A DNA stretch of 64,000 bases. Origin: Bacteroidota bacterium (GTDB taxonomy: Bacteria > Bacteroidota > Bacteroidia > Cytophagales > Cytophagaceae). The stretch's first letter is position 1, and the number at the start of each line of letters is the position of its first letter. The notes beneath the pieces were generated by a model. The model worked only from the letters and a program-made list of their open reading frames with translations. It was not told the DNA's origin and did no database searches. Shown here piece after piece: positions 8,592 through 17,394 of this stretch. The stretch is taken from the NCBI GenBank assembly GCA_023391415.1, contig JAEWAY010000011.1, forward strand, positions 1 through 64,000. The letters run 5' to 3'. The translations under genes and the position numbers were made by a program.

Positions 8592-8639
8592 ATGAAAAAA
8601 AATAGTTTACATAAAACCAGTTGGTGGCTTGCGAGTTAA
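8592..8639 (+). CDS. trpL: trp operon leader peptide with tandem Trp codons
   Basis: A 15-codon ORF, MKKNSLHKTSWWLAS, ends in TAA at 8637. The two adjacent Trp codons are TGG TGG at 8622-8627. It lies directly downstream of a consensus promoter, and 47 bases separate its stop from an intrinsic terminator placed just before trpE. This is the classic architecture of ribosome-mediated attenuation. When charged tRNA-Trp is scarce, the ribosome stalls at the Trp pair and the alternative antiterminator helix can form. The peptide probably has no other function. Translation may start on a leaderless or nearly leaderless mRNA. Confidence 0.9.
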   Translation: MKKNSLHKTSWWLAS

Positions 8640-8647
8640 GTAAAATC

Positions 8648-8702
8648 GTGAACCATACCTGTTTTGTGTAAAAAATGATATTATTGAAAGGTTGCTGTTC
8701 AC
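8648..8702 (+). promoter_or_regulatory. Predicted trp antiterminator helix
   Basis: GTGAAC (8648-8653) can pair with GTTCAC (8697-8702), and ACCT (8657-8660) with AGGT (8689-8692). These use the same bases as the left arm of the terminator, so the two structures are mutually exclusive. ACCA at 8653-8656 can instead pair with TGGT inside the leader's Trp codons (8622-8625), giving a possible 1:2 helix. Confidence 0.65.
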
Positions 8703-8722
8703 GGCAGCCTTTTTTGTTTTTT
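8687..8722 (+). terminator. trp attenuator (intrinsic terminator)
   Basis: The 11-bp stem pairs AAAGGTTGCTG (8687-8697) with CGGCAGCCTTT (8702-8712) around a TTCA loop, using two G-U pairs. Six T, one G and six more T follow. It lies just before the trpE ATG at 8736, so it can only act as a regulated terminator within the leader. Confidence 0.9.
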
Positions 8723-8735
8723 AGGAAAATCCAAT

Positions 8736-10139
8736 ATGACAACTTTTACTTTAAAGACATCTTATAGAAAGCTTCTGGCTGATACAGTGACGCCGGTAAG
8801 TATTTTTTTGAAAATCAGGGATAGATACGCCAATACCTTGTTGCTGGAAAGCTCCGATTATCATAGCAATGAGAATAGTTATTCCTATATCTGCTTCGCT
8901 CCCCTGGCTAGCTTTAAAGTCGAGCATCAGACTATTACGCGGCAATATCCGGATGGTTCGGCGGACAGAACGGTAATCAGTGATCGGAGGCAGGTTTTGC
9001 AATCGTTGACGGATTTTAGCCGATCCTTTGACGCGCGGGACAATGACCTGCCTTTTGTCGCCAATGGCCTGTTTGGATATATTTCCTACGACGCGGTCAG
9101 ATATTTTGAGGAAATTGAGATCGCTACTTTTCAGTCCGAAGAACGCGAGATTCCGGAAATTTTCTATTCGGTCTATCAATTTGTGATCGTTATCAATCAT
9201 TTCAAGAATGAGCTCTATATTTTAGAACACTATTACGATAAGCAGAGCGGGCTGGAAGAAATCGAGACTATTATAAATAATAAGAATTACGCTTCGTACA
9301 AATTTTACGCGGAGGGCGATGAGACCTCCAATTTCAAGGACGAAGAGTTTCTGGAAATAATCAAAAAGTGTAAGGAGCATTGTCATAGGGGAGACGTGTT
9401 TCAGATCGTGCCTTCCAGACGTTTCACCCAGACTTTTAAAGGAGACGAGTTCAACGTTTATCGAGCTTTGCGCTCCATCAATCCTTCCCCATACCTTTTT
9501 TATTTCGATTATGGCAGTTTCAAGATCTTCGGATCTTCGCCCGAAGCCCAGATTGTCATCAAAGCCGGCAAGGCGAGCATACATCCGATCGCGGGTACCT
9601 TCAAGCGGACGGGCGACGACCACAGCGACGCCGAATTGGCCAAGAAGCTGTTTGACGATCCTAAGGAAAATTCCGAACACGTCATGCTGGTCGACCTTGC
9701 CAGAAACGACCTGAGCCGCCATGGCAAGAACGTTACGGTGGACACCTTCAAGGAGATTCAGTTTTACAGTCATGTGATTCATTTGGTTTCCAAAGTTACA
9801 GGAGAACTTAACGGAGCGGCCTCGCCTTTGCAACTGGTGGCGGATACTTTTCCGGCGGGTACCCTGAGTGGAGCGCCCAAGCATATGGCGATGACGCTGA
9901 TCAACAAGTTTGAAAACGGTAATCGCGGATATTATGGCGGAGCGATCGGGTTTTTGAGTTTCAATGGAGATTTCAACCACGCGATCATGATTCGTTCGCT
10001 GCTGAGCAAAAACAATAAGCTGTTTTATCAGGCGGGTGCCGGCATCGTAGCCAAATCGGACGATGTGAGCGAACTCAATGAGGTAAACAACAAATTATTG
10101 GCCCTGCGAACCGCGATTAAAAAGGGAGAAGAAATCTAA
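8736..10139 (+). CDS. trpE: Anthranilate synthase component I
   Basis: At 467 residues it is the normal TrpE length. With TrpG it converts chorismate and glutamine to anthranilate, the first step of tryptophan synthesis. The N-terminal feedback-inhibition motif LLES is at residues 36-39. The chorismate-binding half carries QIVPSRRF and the signature GTLSGAPKHMAM. Both support TrpE over the related PabB. It is the first gene of the trpEGDCFBA operon, 13 bases past the attenuator's T-run. The ATG at 8736 is supported by this placement. Confidence 0.97.
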   Translation: MTTFTLKTSYRKLLADTVTPVSIFLKIRDRYANTLLLESSDYHSNENSYSYICFAPLASFKVEHQTITRQYPDGSADRTVISDRRQVLQSLTDFSRSFDARDNDLPFVANGLFGYISYDAVRYFEEIEIATFQSEEREIPEIFYSVYQFVIVINHFKNELYILEHYYDKQSGLEEIETIINNKNYASYKFYAEGDETSNFKDEEFLEIIKKCKEHCHRGDVFQIVPSRRFTQTFKGDEFNVYRALRSINPSPYLFYFDYGSFKIFGSSPEAQIVIKAGKASIHPIAGTFKRTGDDHSDAELAKKLFDDPKENSEHVMLVDLARNDLSRHGKNVTVDTFKEIQFYSHVIHLVSKVTGELNGAASPLQLVADTFPAGTLSGAPKHMAMTLINKFENGNRGYYGGAIGFLSFNGDFNHAIMIRSLLSKNNKLFYQAGAGIVAKSDDVSELNEVNNKLLALRTAIKKGEEI

Positions 10140-10192
10140 ATAATCTAGTAAAGTGCTACTATTACAAACAGAAAGACGCTAAATCAGCTTTT

Positions 10193-10762
10193 ATGAAAAT
10201 TCTGGTAATTGACAACTACGATTCCTTTGTATACAATATTATTCACATTATTCGAGAACTGGGATATGGCGGTGAATTGGACGTGGTCCGTAACGATAAG
10301 ATCACGATCGGCGAAGTAGGCAAGTATGACAAGATTCTCCTGTCGCCTGGTCCAGGTCTGCCTTCTGAAGCGGGAATCATGCAGGATGTAATACGGGAGT
10401 ATGGCTCCAGCAAGAGTATTTTGGGAGTGTGTCTCGGGCATCAGGGAATAGGAGAAGTATATGGAGCCGGGTTGTACAATCTCGACGAGGTAGTTCACGG
10501 GCTCGCTACGGTGACCCAGGTCGTGGAGCCGGATTTGCTTTTCGAGGGTATACCCGGATCATTTATGACGGGCAGATATCATTCGTGGGCGATCAATCCC
10601 TCGTCCGATCTTTCGAATCTGGTTGTTACCAGTGTCGATCCCAAAGGCAATATCATGTCGATCCGGCACAAAGAGTATGATGTGCGGGGTGTTCAGTTTC
10701 ATCCGGAATCGGTGCTCACTGACCATGGCAAGCGTATGTTGGAAAACTGGTTGAAAAACTAA
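10193..10762 (+). CDS. trpG: Anthranilate synthase component II (glutamine amidotransferase)
   Basis: This 189-residue class I glutamine amidotransferase supplies ammonia to TrpE. The catalytic triad is present: Cys80 in GVCLGHQ, and His170 and Glu172 in VQFHPES. The N-terminus ILVIDNYDSF and the SPGPG oxyanion-strand motif are canonical. In some bacteria TrpG also serves PabB (folate); its position between trpE and trpD points to tryptophan here. The 53-base gap after trpE is the widest in the operon and shows no terminator. Confidence 0.96.
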   Translation: MKILVIDNYDSFVYNIIHIIRELGYGGELDVVRNDKITIGEVGKYDKILLSPGPGLPSEAGIMQDVIREYGSSKSILGVCLGHQGIGEVYGAGLYNLDEVVHGLATVTQVVEPDLLFEGIPGSFMTGRYHSWAINPSSDLSNLVVTSVDPKGNIMSIRHKEYDVRGVQFHPESVLTDHGKRMLENWLKN

Positions 10763-10768
10763 AACTAC

Positions 10769-11761
10769 ATGAAGGAAGTATTGAATCATTTGCTGGCTCA
10801 TAAAAGTTTGAGCCGGGACACGGCCAAGCAAGTACTTACCGATATCACACAGGGAAAAGTCAATATCAGTCAGATGGCTTGCTTTATGACCGTATATATG
10901 ATGCGTAGCATCACGGTAGAGGAACTCGCGGGTTTTCGTGACGCCATGTTGGATTTGTGCGTCGCCGTCGATCTGTCTGAGTACGACCCTATCGACCTTT
11001 GCGGTACAGGTGGCGATGGCAAGGATACCTTCAACATATCGACGACGGCTTCTTTTGTAGTAGCCGGCGCTGGTGTCAAGGTAGCCAAGCATGGCAATTA
11101 TGGGGTTTCTTCCAACTGCGGTTCTTCCAATGTCATGGAGTATTTTGGCTATAGGTTTACCAATGACCGGGATACGTTGAGAAAGCAAATGGACAAGGCG
11201 GGTATTTGTATCATGCACGCGCCTCTTTTTCATCCGGCTATGAAAAACATAGCGCCCGTACGGAAGGATCTTGGTGTACGCACTTTTTTCAACATGCTCG
11301 GTCCTATGGCCAACCCGGCTTTCCCCAACAATCAGCTTGTAGGGGTTTTTAGTCTCGAGTTGGCCCGCTTGTATGGGTACCTGTATCAGCAGAGCGGTAA
11401 GCACTTCGTAATCCTTCATAGCCTGGATGTATATGATGAAATATCGCTGACAGGTCTGTTTAAGGTGATTGGTACCGATTATGAAAAACTGATGCGGCCG
11501 GAAGATCTTGGATTCAAGACCTGCTCGCCTCAAAGTCTGGCGGGAGGAGTGGATATCGCCGGTTCGGCCAGAATTCTGCTCGACGTATTGGAAAATAAGG
11601 GAACGGAGGCGCAAAATAACGCCGTTTTGGCCAACGCCGCTATGGCTATACACTGCGCGAGACCGGACTGGAGTCTGAAGGACGCGGTAGGCGGAGCTAG
11701 GGAATCCCTTAAATCGGGAAAAGCGCTGCAGGCTTTCAAAACATTGATGGAAAATTCGTGA
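10769..11761 (+). CDS. trpD: Anthranilate phosphoribosyltransferase
   Basis: The 330-residue enzyme transfers the phosphoribosyl group of PRPP to anthranilate. The PRPP/metal motif GTGGDGKDTFNIST begins at residue 79, KHGNYGVSSNCGSSNVME follows, and FNMLGPMANP lies in the middle. It is a separate protein, not fused to TrpG as in enterobacteria. It starts 6 bases after the trpG stop, which suggests translational coupling. Confidence 0.97.
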   Translation: MKEVLNHLLAHKSLSRDTAKQVLTDITQGKVNISQMACFMTVYMMRSITVEELAGFRDAMLDLCVAVDLSEYDPIDLCGTGGDGKDTFNISTTASFVVAGAGVKVAKHGNYGVSSNCGSSNVMEYFGYRFTNDRDTLRKQMDKAGICIMHAPLFHPAMKNIAPVRKDLGVRTFFNMLGPMANPAFPNNQLVGVFSLELARLYGYLYQQSGKHFVILHSLDVYDEISLTGLFKVIGTDYEKLMRPEDLGFKTCSPQSLAGGVDIAGSARILLDVLENKGTEAQNNAVLANAAMAIHCARPDWSLKDAVGGARESLKSGKALQAFKTLMENS

Positions 11762-11765
11762 TGGA

Positions 11766-12569
11766 ATGAATACTTTAGATAAAATAATCGCGCGTAAAAA
11801 AGATGAAGTTACTGTAAGAAAATCGGTAACCAGTATCAGGGATCTGGAAAACTCTGTATATTTCAGGAAAGAAATACTCAGTCTGAGAGAGTTCCTGACC
11901 GATCCGTCCAAGACCGGCATCATCGCGGAGTTTAAGAAAAAATCACCATCCAAAGGCGTTATAAACGACAAATCTCCTGTTGATCAGGTAGTGTCCGGTT
12001 ACCAGCGCGCGGGAGCTTCGGCGGTCTCCGTTCTTACGGATATTGACTTTTTTGGAGGGAGCGATGAGGATCTCAGGCGGGCCAGAGCGGTGATAGACTT
12101 GCCGATTCTCCGTAAGGAATTTATCATCGATGAATATCAGATTGTGGAAGCCAAAGCCCTTGGCGCGGATATTATCCTGCTGATAGCGGCCGCGCTCAAG
12201 CCGGAAGAAGTCGCGGGATTAAGCGCTTTCGCCCGTTCGCTGGGCTTTGAGGTATTGCTGGAAGTGCACAATGAAGAAGAACTTAACGCGAACCTGTTCG
12301 ATACCATCGATGTGATCGGGGTAAACAACCGCGACCTGAAAGATTTTTCCGTCGATATTAATACCTCGGTCATGTTGTCGGAAAAGATTCCCGCGAATTA
12401 CCTGAAAATATCCGAAAGTGGCTTAAGTGATGTCGATTCGATCGTATATCTGCGGGAGCATGGCTTTAACGGTTTCCTGATAGGTGAAAACTTTATGAAG
12501 ACAGCGAATCCCGGCATAGCGATGATGGAGTTTGTGGCTGAAATGGAATTAAAGCTTAATCTTCGCTAA
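11766..12569 (+). CDS. trpC: Indole-3-glycerol-phosphate synthase
   Basis: The 267-residue TIM-barrel enzyme closes the indole ring from CdRP. Visible family motifs are EFKKKSPSKG (Lys near residue 57-59), the LRKEFIIDEYQI segment, GVNNRDL and the phosphate-binding ISESGL. It is monofunctional: TrpF is a separate downstream gene. It starts 4 bases after trpD. Confidence 0.96.
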   Translation: MNTLDKIIARKKDEVTVRKSVTSIRDLENSVYFRKEILSLREFLTDPSKTGIIAEFKKKSPSKGVINDKSPVDQVVSGYQRAGASAVSVLTDIDFFGGSDEDLRRARAVIDLPILRKEFIIDEYQIVEAKALGADIILLIAAALKPEEVAGLSAFARSLGFEVLLEVHNEEELNANLFDTIDVIGVNNRDLKDFSVDINTSVMLSEKIPANYLKISESGLSDVDSIVYLREHGFNGFLIGENFMKTANPGIAMMEFVAEMELKLNLR

Positions 12570-12572
12570 GCC

Positions 12573-13211
12573 ATGGCCTTGAAAATAAAGGTCTGTGGCA
12601 TGCGCGATCCGGAAAATATCCGGCAATTGGTGGAACAGGTAAAACCGGATCTACTAGGATTCATCTTTTACCCCGCGTCCAGACGTTACGCGGGCGACCT
12701 GATAAATCATTTGCCCGGGGAATCCTTTTTTGAAGAGGTCGATAAAGTCGGTGTATTCGTCAACGCGGCAATGGAAGAAATCGAAGAGGTCGCCGGATGG
12801 CTTAAGCCAGCTTATATTCAGTTGCATGGGGACGAATCGCCGGAGTTTTGCCAACAAGTAAAGGAGAAGGGATTTAAAGTGATCAAAGCTTTTCAGGTAG
12901 GCGATCGTCTGCCTGTCGGATTGGAACGCTACGCGGATCATACGGATTTCTTCCTTTTCGATACCAGATCGGAAGGATATGGCGGATCGGGAAAGAAGTT
13001 TGATTGGTCGGTGTTGAAGGAATATGACAACAGGATTCCTTTCTTTCTGAGTGGAGGGATTGGTCCGGAAGAGGCGGAGCGGGTCGCGAAGCTTGGTGAA
13101 GAGCTAAACATGCCTGTAGTAGACATTAATAGCCGGTTTGAATTGGAGCCCGGCTTGAAGGATATTGATAAGATCAAACAATTTAAAAATATTCTGAGCA
13201 ATGAATTATAA
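12573..13211 (+). CDS. trpF: Phosphoribosylanthranilate isomerase
   Basis: This 212-residue protein catalyses the Amadori rearrangement of PRA to CdRP. It opens with KVCGMRDPENI, containing the catalytic Cys (residue 8), and the following LGFIFYPASRRY. The catalytic Asp is in LFDTRSEGYGG, and the phosphate-binding region is FFLSGGIGPE. It starts 3 bases after trpC and its last 11 bases overlap the start of trpB. Confidence 0.95.
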   Translation: MALKIKVCGMRDPENIRQLVEQVKPDLLGFIFYPASRRYAGDLINHLPGESFFEEVDKVGVFVNAAMEEIEEVAGWLKPAYIQLHGDESPEFCQQVKEKGFKVIKAFQVGDRLPVGLERYADHTDFFLFDTRSEGYGGSGKKFDWSVLKEYDNRIPFFLSGGIGPEEAERVAKLGEELNMPVVDINSRFELEPGLKDIDKIKQFKNILSNEL

Positions 13212-14409
13212 TATTGACACCAGAGGTTATTATGGCGATTTTGGCGGAGCTTACGTGCCCGAAATGCTGTATCCGAATGTAGAGGAGTTGCGGGAGCGTT
13301 ACCTCAGTATCATAGAAAGCGATTCGTTTAAAAACGAATTAAATGACTTGCTGAAGAACTACGTGGGTAGACCAACCCCGCTTTATCTTGCCAAAAGATT
13401 GAGTGAAAAATACGGAGCCACGATCTATCTGAAGCGTGAAGATCTTTGTCATACCGGCGCGCATAAGATCAACAATACTCTTGGACAGATTATTCTGGCG
13501 AAGCGTCTTGGCAAAAAACGGATTATCGCTGAAACTGGCGCGGGTCAGCATGGCGTGGCTACGGCTACGGCCTGCGCGTTGATGGGGATCGCCTGTGTGG
13601 TCTACATGGGAGCGATCGATATGGAACGTCAGAAGCCAAACGTGGAGCGGATGAAGATGTTGGGCGCTACCGTAGTGCCGGCGTATTCGGGAAGCAAGAC
13701 ATTGAAAGACGCGACCAACGAAGCTATGCGCGACTGGCTCAACAATCCGGAAGACACGCATTATATCATTGGTTCGGTCGTAGGACCACATCCCTATCCG
13801 GACATGGTAGCTCGTTTCCAGTCGGTGATCAGCGAAGAGATTCGCGAACAATTGAAAGAAGCTACGGGAAATGAAAAACCGGATTATGTAATCGCCTGCG
13901 TAGGTGGAGGAAGCAACGCGGCGGGCGCGTTCTACCATTTTCTGGATGATCTGGATGTTAATCTGGTGGCCGCTGAAGCGGCGGGAAAAGGAGTTGATTC
14001 AGGAGAGTCGGCGGCTACGACTTGTTTGGGCAAGCCGGGTATCTTGCATGGCAGCAAAAGCCTGCTGATGCAAACCGAAGATGGGCAGATCGTAGAACCT
14101 TATTCCATTTCCGCGGGACTTGATTATCCCGGTATCGGCCCCATTCACGCGCATCTGTTCAAGACAGGCAGAGCCAGGTTTTTGTACGTTACAGACAAGG
14201 AGGCTTATATGGCGGGAGTGCTGCTTTCCCGTATGGAAGGCATTATTCCGGCGCTGGAATCGTCGCACGCTCTGGCCGCTCTGGAGCAGTTAAAGTTGAA
14301 AAATACGGATATAGTCGTGGTTAACCTGTCGGGAAGGGGAGATAAGGACTTGCAGACCTATATCAACAAAAAGGATGAATATTTAAATGAAATCGGTTTA
14401 GTCTCGTAA
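13201..14409 (+). CDS. trpB: Tryptophan synthase beta subunit
   Basis: At 402 residues this is the standard TrpB1 length. It joins indole and serine using PLP. The PLP lysine is Lys89 in HTGAHKINN. Other canonical motifs are GRPTPLY, AETGAGQHG, CVGGGSNAAG for the PLP phosphate, and LSGRGDKD near the end. Its start overlaps trpF by 11 bases and trpA follows 2 bases after its stop, as expected for subunits that form one complex. Confidence 0.98.
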   Translation: MNYNIDTRGYYGDFGGAYVPEMLYPNVEELRERYLSIIESDSFKNELNDLLKNYVGRPTPLYLAKRLSEKYGATIYLKREDLCHTGAHKINNTLGQIILAKRLGKKRIIAETGAGQHGVATATACALMGIACVVYMGAIDMERQKPNVERMKMLGATVVPAYSGSKTLKDATNEAMRDWLNNPEDTHYIIGSVVGPHPYPDMVARFQSVISEEIREQLKEATGNEKPDYVIACVGGGSNAAGAFYHFLDDLDVNLVAAEAAGKGVDSGESAATTCLGKPGILHGSKSLLMQTEDGQIVEPYSISAGLDYPGIGPIHAHLFKTGRARFLYVTDKEAYMAGVLLSRMEGIIPALESSHALAALEQLKLKNTDIVVVNLSGRGDKDLQTYINKKDEYLNEIGLVS

Positions 14410-14411
14410 CC

Positions 14412-15200
14412 ATGGAAGTATCAGAAAAAATAAATAACCGGCTAACCCAGCGGTTTAAAAACAGCGACTCAAAGCTGCTTAGTATCTATTTTACAGCCGG
14501 ATTTCCCGAGTTGAACGATACGCTGCCTATCTTGAAAACGCTGGAGCAAAACGGCGTGGATCTGGTAGAGATCGGAATGCCTTTTTCCGATCCTATGGCC
14601 GATGGGCCGACTATTCAGAGTAGTGGCGATAAAGCTCTCGAAAATGGCATGAGCATCCGGACCCTTTTTGGACAACTGGAAAATATGCGGCGGGAAGTGA
14701 CTATGCCTGTACTGCTGATGGGTTATCTTAACCCTGTTATGCAATACGGCATCGAGCCTTTCTGCAAAAAAGCGGCTGAAGTGGGCGTCGATGGCGTTAT
14801 CATTCCGGATATGCCTCTTGAGGAGTATCGCGAGGAGTATAAGGAAGTCTTTGACAAGTATAACCTTTCGTTCATTTTTCTGGTCACTCCGCAAACTTCG
14901 AAAGAACGCCTGAGATTCATTGACGAACTGGCTAGCGGGTTTATCTATGTGGTTTCCACGGCCAGCACGACGGGAGGAACCAAGTCGGTCATGGACGCGA
15001 AAGAGTATCTGGAGCGTATAAAAGGCGCGAATTTAAATAATCCGACCATGGTTGGATTCAATATCAAGGACAAGGAAACCTACGAGTTCGCGATTTCATA
15101 CGCGGACGGCGCGATTATCGGAAGCGCTTTTATCAAGATGCTGGCCGAAAGCCGGGACAAGTTTAAGGATATTAAAAACTTTATCCATTCCATTCGCTAG
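14412..15200 (+). CDS. trpA: Tryptophan synthase alpha subunit
   Basis: This 262-residue TIM-barrel subunit cleaves indole-3-glycerol phosphate and channels indole to TrpB. The catalytic Glu53 and Asp64 are in LVEIGMPFSDPMADGP. GVDGVIIPDMPLEE and VSTASTTGG are present in order. It is the last gene of the operon and a terminator starts 7 bases after its stop. Confidence 0.97.
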   Translation: MEVSEKINNRLTQRFKNSDSKLLSIYFTAGFPELNDTLPILKTLEQNGVDLVEIGMPFSDPMADGPTIQSSGDKALENGMSIRTLFGQLENMRREVTMPVLLMGYLNPVMQYGIEPFCKKAAEVGVDGVIIPDMPLEEYREEYKEVFDKYNLSFIFLVTPQTSKERLRFIDELASGFIYVVSTASTTGGTKSVMDAKEYLERIKGANLNNPTMVGFNIKDKETYEFAISYADGAIIGSAFIKMLAESRDKFKDIKNFIHSIR

Positions 15201-15206
15201 CGCGGG

Positions 15207-15237
15207 ACGGGACGCCTTTTCAGGTGGTCCCGTTTTT
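15207..15237 (+). terminator. trp operon terminator
   Basis: The stem pairs ACGGGACGCCT (15207-15217) with AGGTGGTCCCGT (15222-15233), with a small bulge and a TTTC loop, followed by TTTTT. It closes the trp operon before the convergent recG. Confidence 0.8.
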
Positions 15238-15254
15238 ATTCGTATCTCAATATT

Positions 15255-17342
15255 TTAACTGATCCTACTCCAGTTGGGGCGGCTTTTTCCTATCTGAATC
15301 ATCTCGTTTCGTACCGGTAAATGCTCCGGCAGTAGCAATTGGGGATCTTTTTCAAGCAGTTCTTCCACTTCCTCACGCGCTTTTTGCATCAATTCCATAT
15401 CCTGGCTCAAATCAGTCAGCTTGAGGTCAAGTAAAAGACCGCTTTGTCGTGTTCCGGTAATATCTCCGGGCCCTCTCAGGCGCAGATCCACGTCCGCTAT
15501 CTCAAACCCGTTGGTAGTGCTTACCATCGTATTGATACGGATTCGGCTATCTTTACTCAATTTGTCGCCTGTCATCAGGATACAATATGATTGGTCCGCT
15601 CCGCGCCCAACCCGGCCTCGCAACTGATGCAACTGTGAGAGTCCGAAGCGTTCGGCGTTTTCGATGACCATTACGGAAGCGTTGGGAACATTGACACCTA
15701 CTTCAATCACTGTGGTAGCGACCATGATTTTGGTTTCCGCCTTGAGGAAACGGGCCATTTCATAGTCTTTGGTTTCCGCGTTCATCTTGCCATGCACAAT
15801 ACTTAGCGGGACATCAGGAAATGCCCGGCTGATGCTCTCATAACCATCGTGCAGGTCTTTCAGAGCCAGTTTCTCGGATTCCTCAATCAGTGGATAAACT
15901 ACATAAATTTGACGTCCTTCGGCCAGTTGCTGCTTCATAAAGCCAAATACGCGCAAGCGGTGAGAGTCAAAACGGTGAACGGTGATAATCGGCTTCCTGC
16001 CCGCGGGTAGCTCGTCGATAACGGAGAGGTCCAGGTCTCCATACAGGGTCATGGCCAGGGTTCTGGGGATCGGAGTAGCGGTCATGACCAGGACATGGGG
16101 ATGTACATTCGGGTTTTTCTTCCATAGGCGCGCCCGTTGCTCCACGCCAAACCGGTGTTGTTCGTCGATTACAGCGAGACCCAGATTGTTGAATTGTACA
16201 GTATCTTCCAGTAACGCGTGGGTTCCGATCACCATTTTCAATTCTCCCGATTCCAGCTTAGCGTATATTTGTCCTCGCTCACGGGCTCTGGTAGATCCGG
16301 TAAGCAGGGCGATGGGTATAGCCAGCTTATCGGCAAACTCCTTTAGTCCATTGTAATGCTGTTGCGCCAGTATTTCGGTGGGAGCCATCAGACAGGTTTG
16401 CGCGCCATTGTCCAACGCGATCAGCATGCTGATAAAGGCGACAATGGTTTTGCCACTGCCTACATCACCCTGGACCAGACGATTCATCTGAGTGCCCGAG
16501 CAAAAATCCTTGTAAATTTCCCTGATTACTCGTTTCTGGGCGTTTGTGAGTTCAAAAGGGAGGTGTTTTGAATAAAAAACGTTTAAAGTTGGTACATTCT
16601 TAAATATTTGACCTTTCAGTTTTTTACGTTTATTGCGAAGTCCCATCAGGCGCAACTGCACGAAAAACAGTTCCTCGAACTTGAGTCGTTCGCGGGCTTT
16701 TTCGAGTCGATCATAATTTTCCGGGAAATGTATTTGCTGGAGAGCGGCCGATTTTCCCTCCAACTGGTATTTATGTAAAATCCGGTCTGGCAGCGTTTCG
16801 GGGATCTTGTCGCTGATTTGAGTGAGCAATAGTCGCTGAATTTTCGCGATTCCCTTGCTATCCAAACCTTTCACGCGAAGCTTTTCTGTGGAGGGGTAAA
16901 CTGGCTGTAGCGATTTACTGACTTTAACCTCCGTCAGAGGTTCAAACTCAGGGTGTACAATACTGATCCTTCCGTTATAAAAGGCGGGCTTGCCAAATAC
17001 GACATAGGTCATATGAGACTTTAGCTTGCCGGTCACCCATTTTATACCCTGAAACCATACAAGCTCGATACTGCCCGTCTGATCCGTAAAAGTGGCGACC
17101 AGTCGCTTTTTACTTCCTTCGCCGATGGTAGCGTTTATCTCAATTCGCCCGATCAGTTGCGCGTAGGAAAGGTCTTCTCTCAGTTCATTACTTTTGTGGA
17201 ACTTCGATCGGTCTTCGTATCGGAAAGGGTAATATCCGATCATGTCCCGGTAGGTAAAAATCTTTAGTTCCGTATGGAGCAACTCAGCCTTTTGTGGTCC
17301 GACGCCTTTCAGATAATCAACTTTGGTATCGAAAAAAAACAT
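15255..17342 (-). CDS. recG: ATP-dependent DNA helicase RecG
   Basis: The 695-residue protein has the RecG layout: an N-terminal wedge/OB domain (to about 240) opening with KGVGPQKAELL, then two helicase domains. Walker A is GDVGSGKT at 292-299. The DEQH box is in VIDEQHRFGVEQR, motif III is MTATPIPRTLAMT, and motif VI is in QLRGRVGRG. RecG remodels stalled forks and Holliday junctions. It is the last gene of a leftward run mutY-ssb-gldE-gldD-recG, 52 bases after gldD. The N-terminal Met at 17342 fits the family. Confidence 0.97.
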   Translation of the reverse strand: MFFFDTKVDYLKGVGPQKAELLHTELKIFTYRDMIGYYPFRYEDRSKFHKSNELREDLSYAQLIGRIEINATIGEGSKKRLVATFTDQTGSIELVWFQGIKWVTGKLKSHMTYVVFGKPAFYNGRISIVHPEFEPLTEVKVSKSLQPVYPSTEKLRVKGLDSKGIAKIQRLLLTQISDKIPETLPDRILHKYQLEGKSAALQQIHFPENYDRLEKARERLKFEELFFVQLRLMGLRNKRKKLKGQIFKNVPTLNVFYSKHLPFELTNAQKRVIREIYKDFCSGTQMNRLVQGDVGSGKTIVAFISMLIALDNGAQTCLMAPTEILAQQHYNGLKEFADKLAIPIALLTGSTRARERGQIYAKLESGELKMVIGTHALLEDTVQFNNLGLAVIDEQHRFGVEQRARLWKKNPNVHPHVLVMTATPIPRTLAMTLYGDLDLSVIDELPAGRKPIITVHRFDSHRLRVFGFMKQQLAEGRQIYVVYPLIEESEKLALKDLHDGYESISRAFPDVPLSIVHGKMNAETKDYEMARFLKAETKIMVATTVIEVGVNVPNASVMVIENAERFGLSQLHQLRGRVGRGADQSYCILMTGDKLSKDSRIRINTMVSTTNGFEIADVDLRLRGPGDITGTRQSGLLLDLKLTDLSQDMELMQKAREEVEELLEKDPQLLLPEHLPVRNEMIQIGKSRPNWSRIS

Positions 17343-17394
17343 GACATGGCCTGTTTATAGTTCCGGATTATCCGGTTGGGAGGCTCAGCGCCGC

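Noticed and set aside
8548..8742. 64-codon minus-strand ORF across the trp leader
   Set aside because: It starts with TTG inside trpE and covers the leader peptide, promoter and attenuator, which explain the sequence better.
9222..9980. 252-codon minus-strand open frame opposite trpE
   Set aside because: Lies wholly within a conserved gene and has no recognisable domain.
10559..11971. 470-codon open frame on the minus strand opposite trpG, trpD and trpC
   Set aside because: The plus-strand genes are unmistakable; the protein is rich in Arg, His and Ile with no family features and is a shadow of codon bias.
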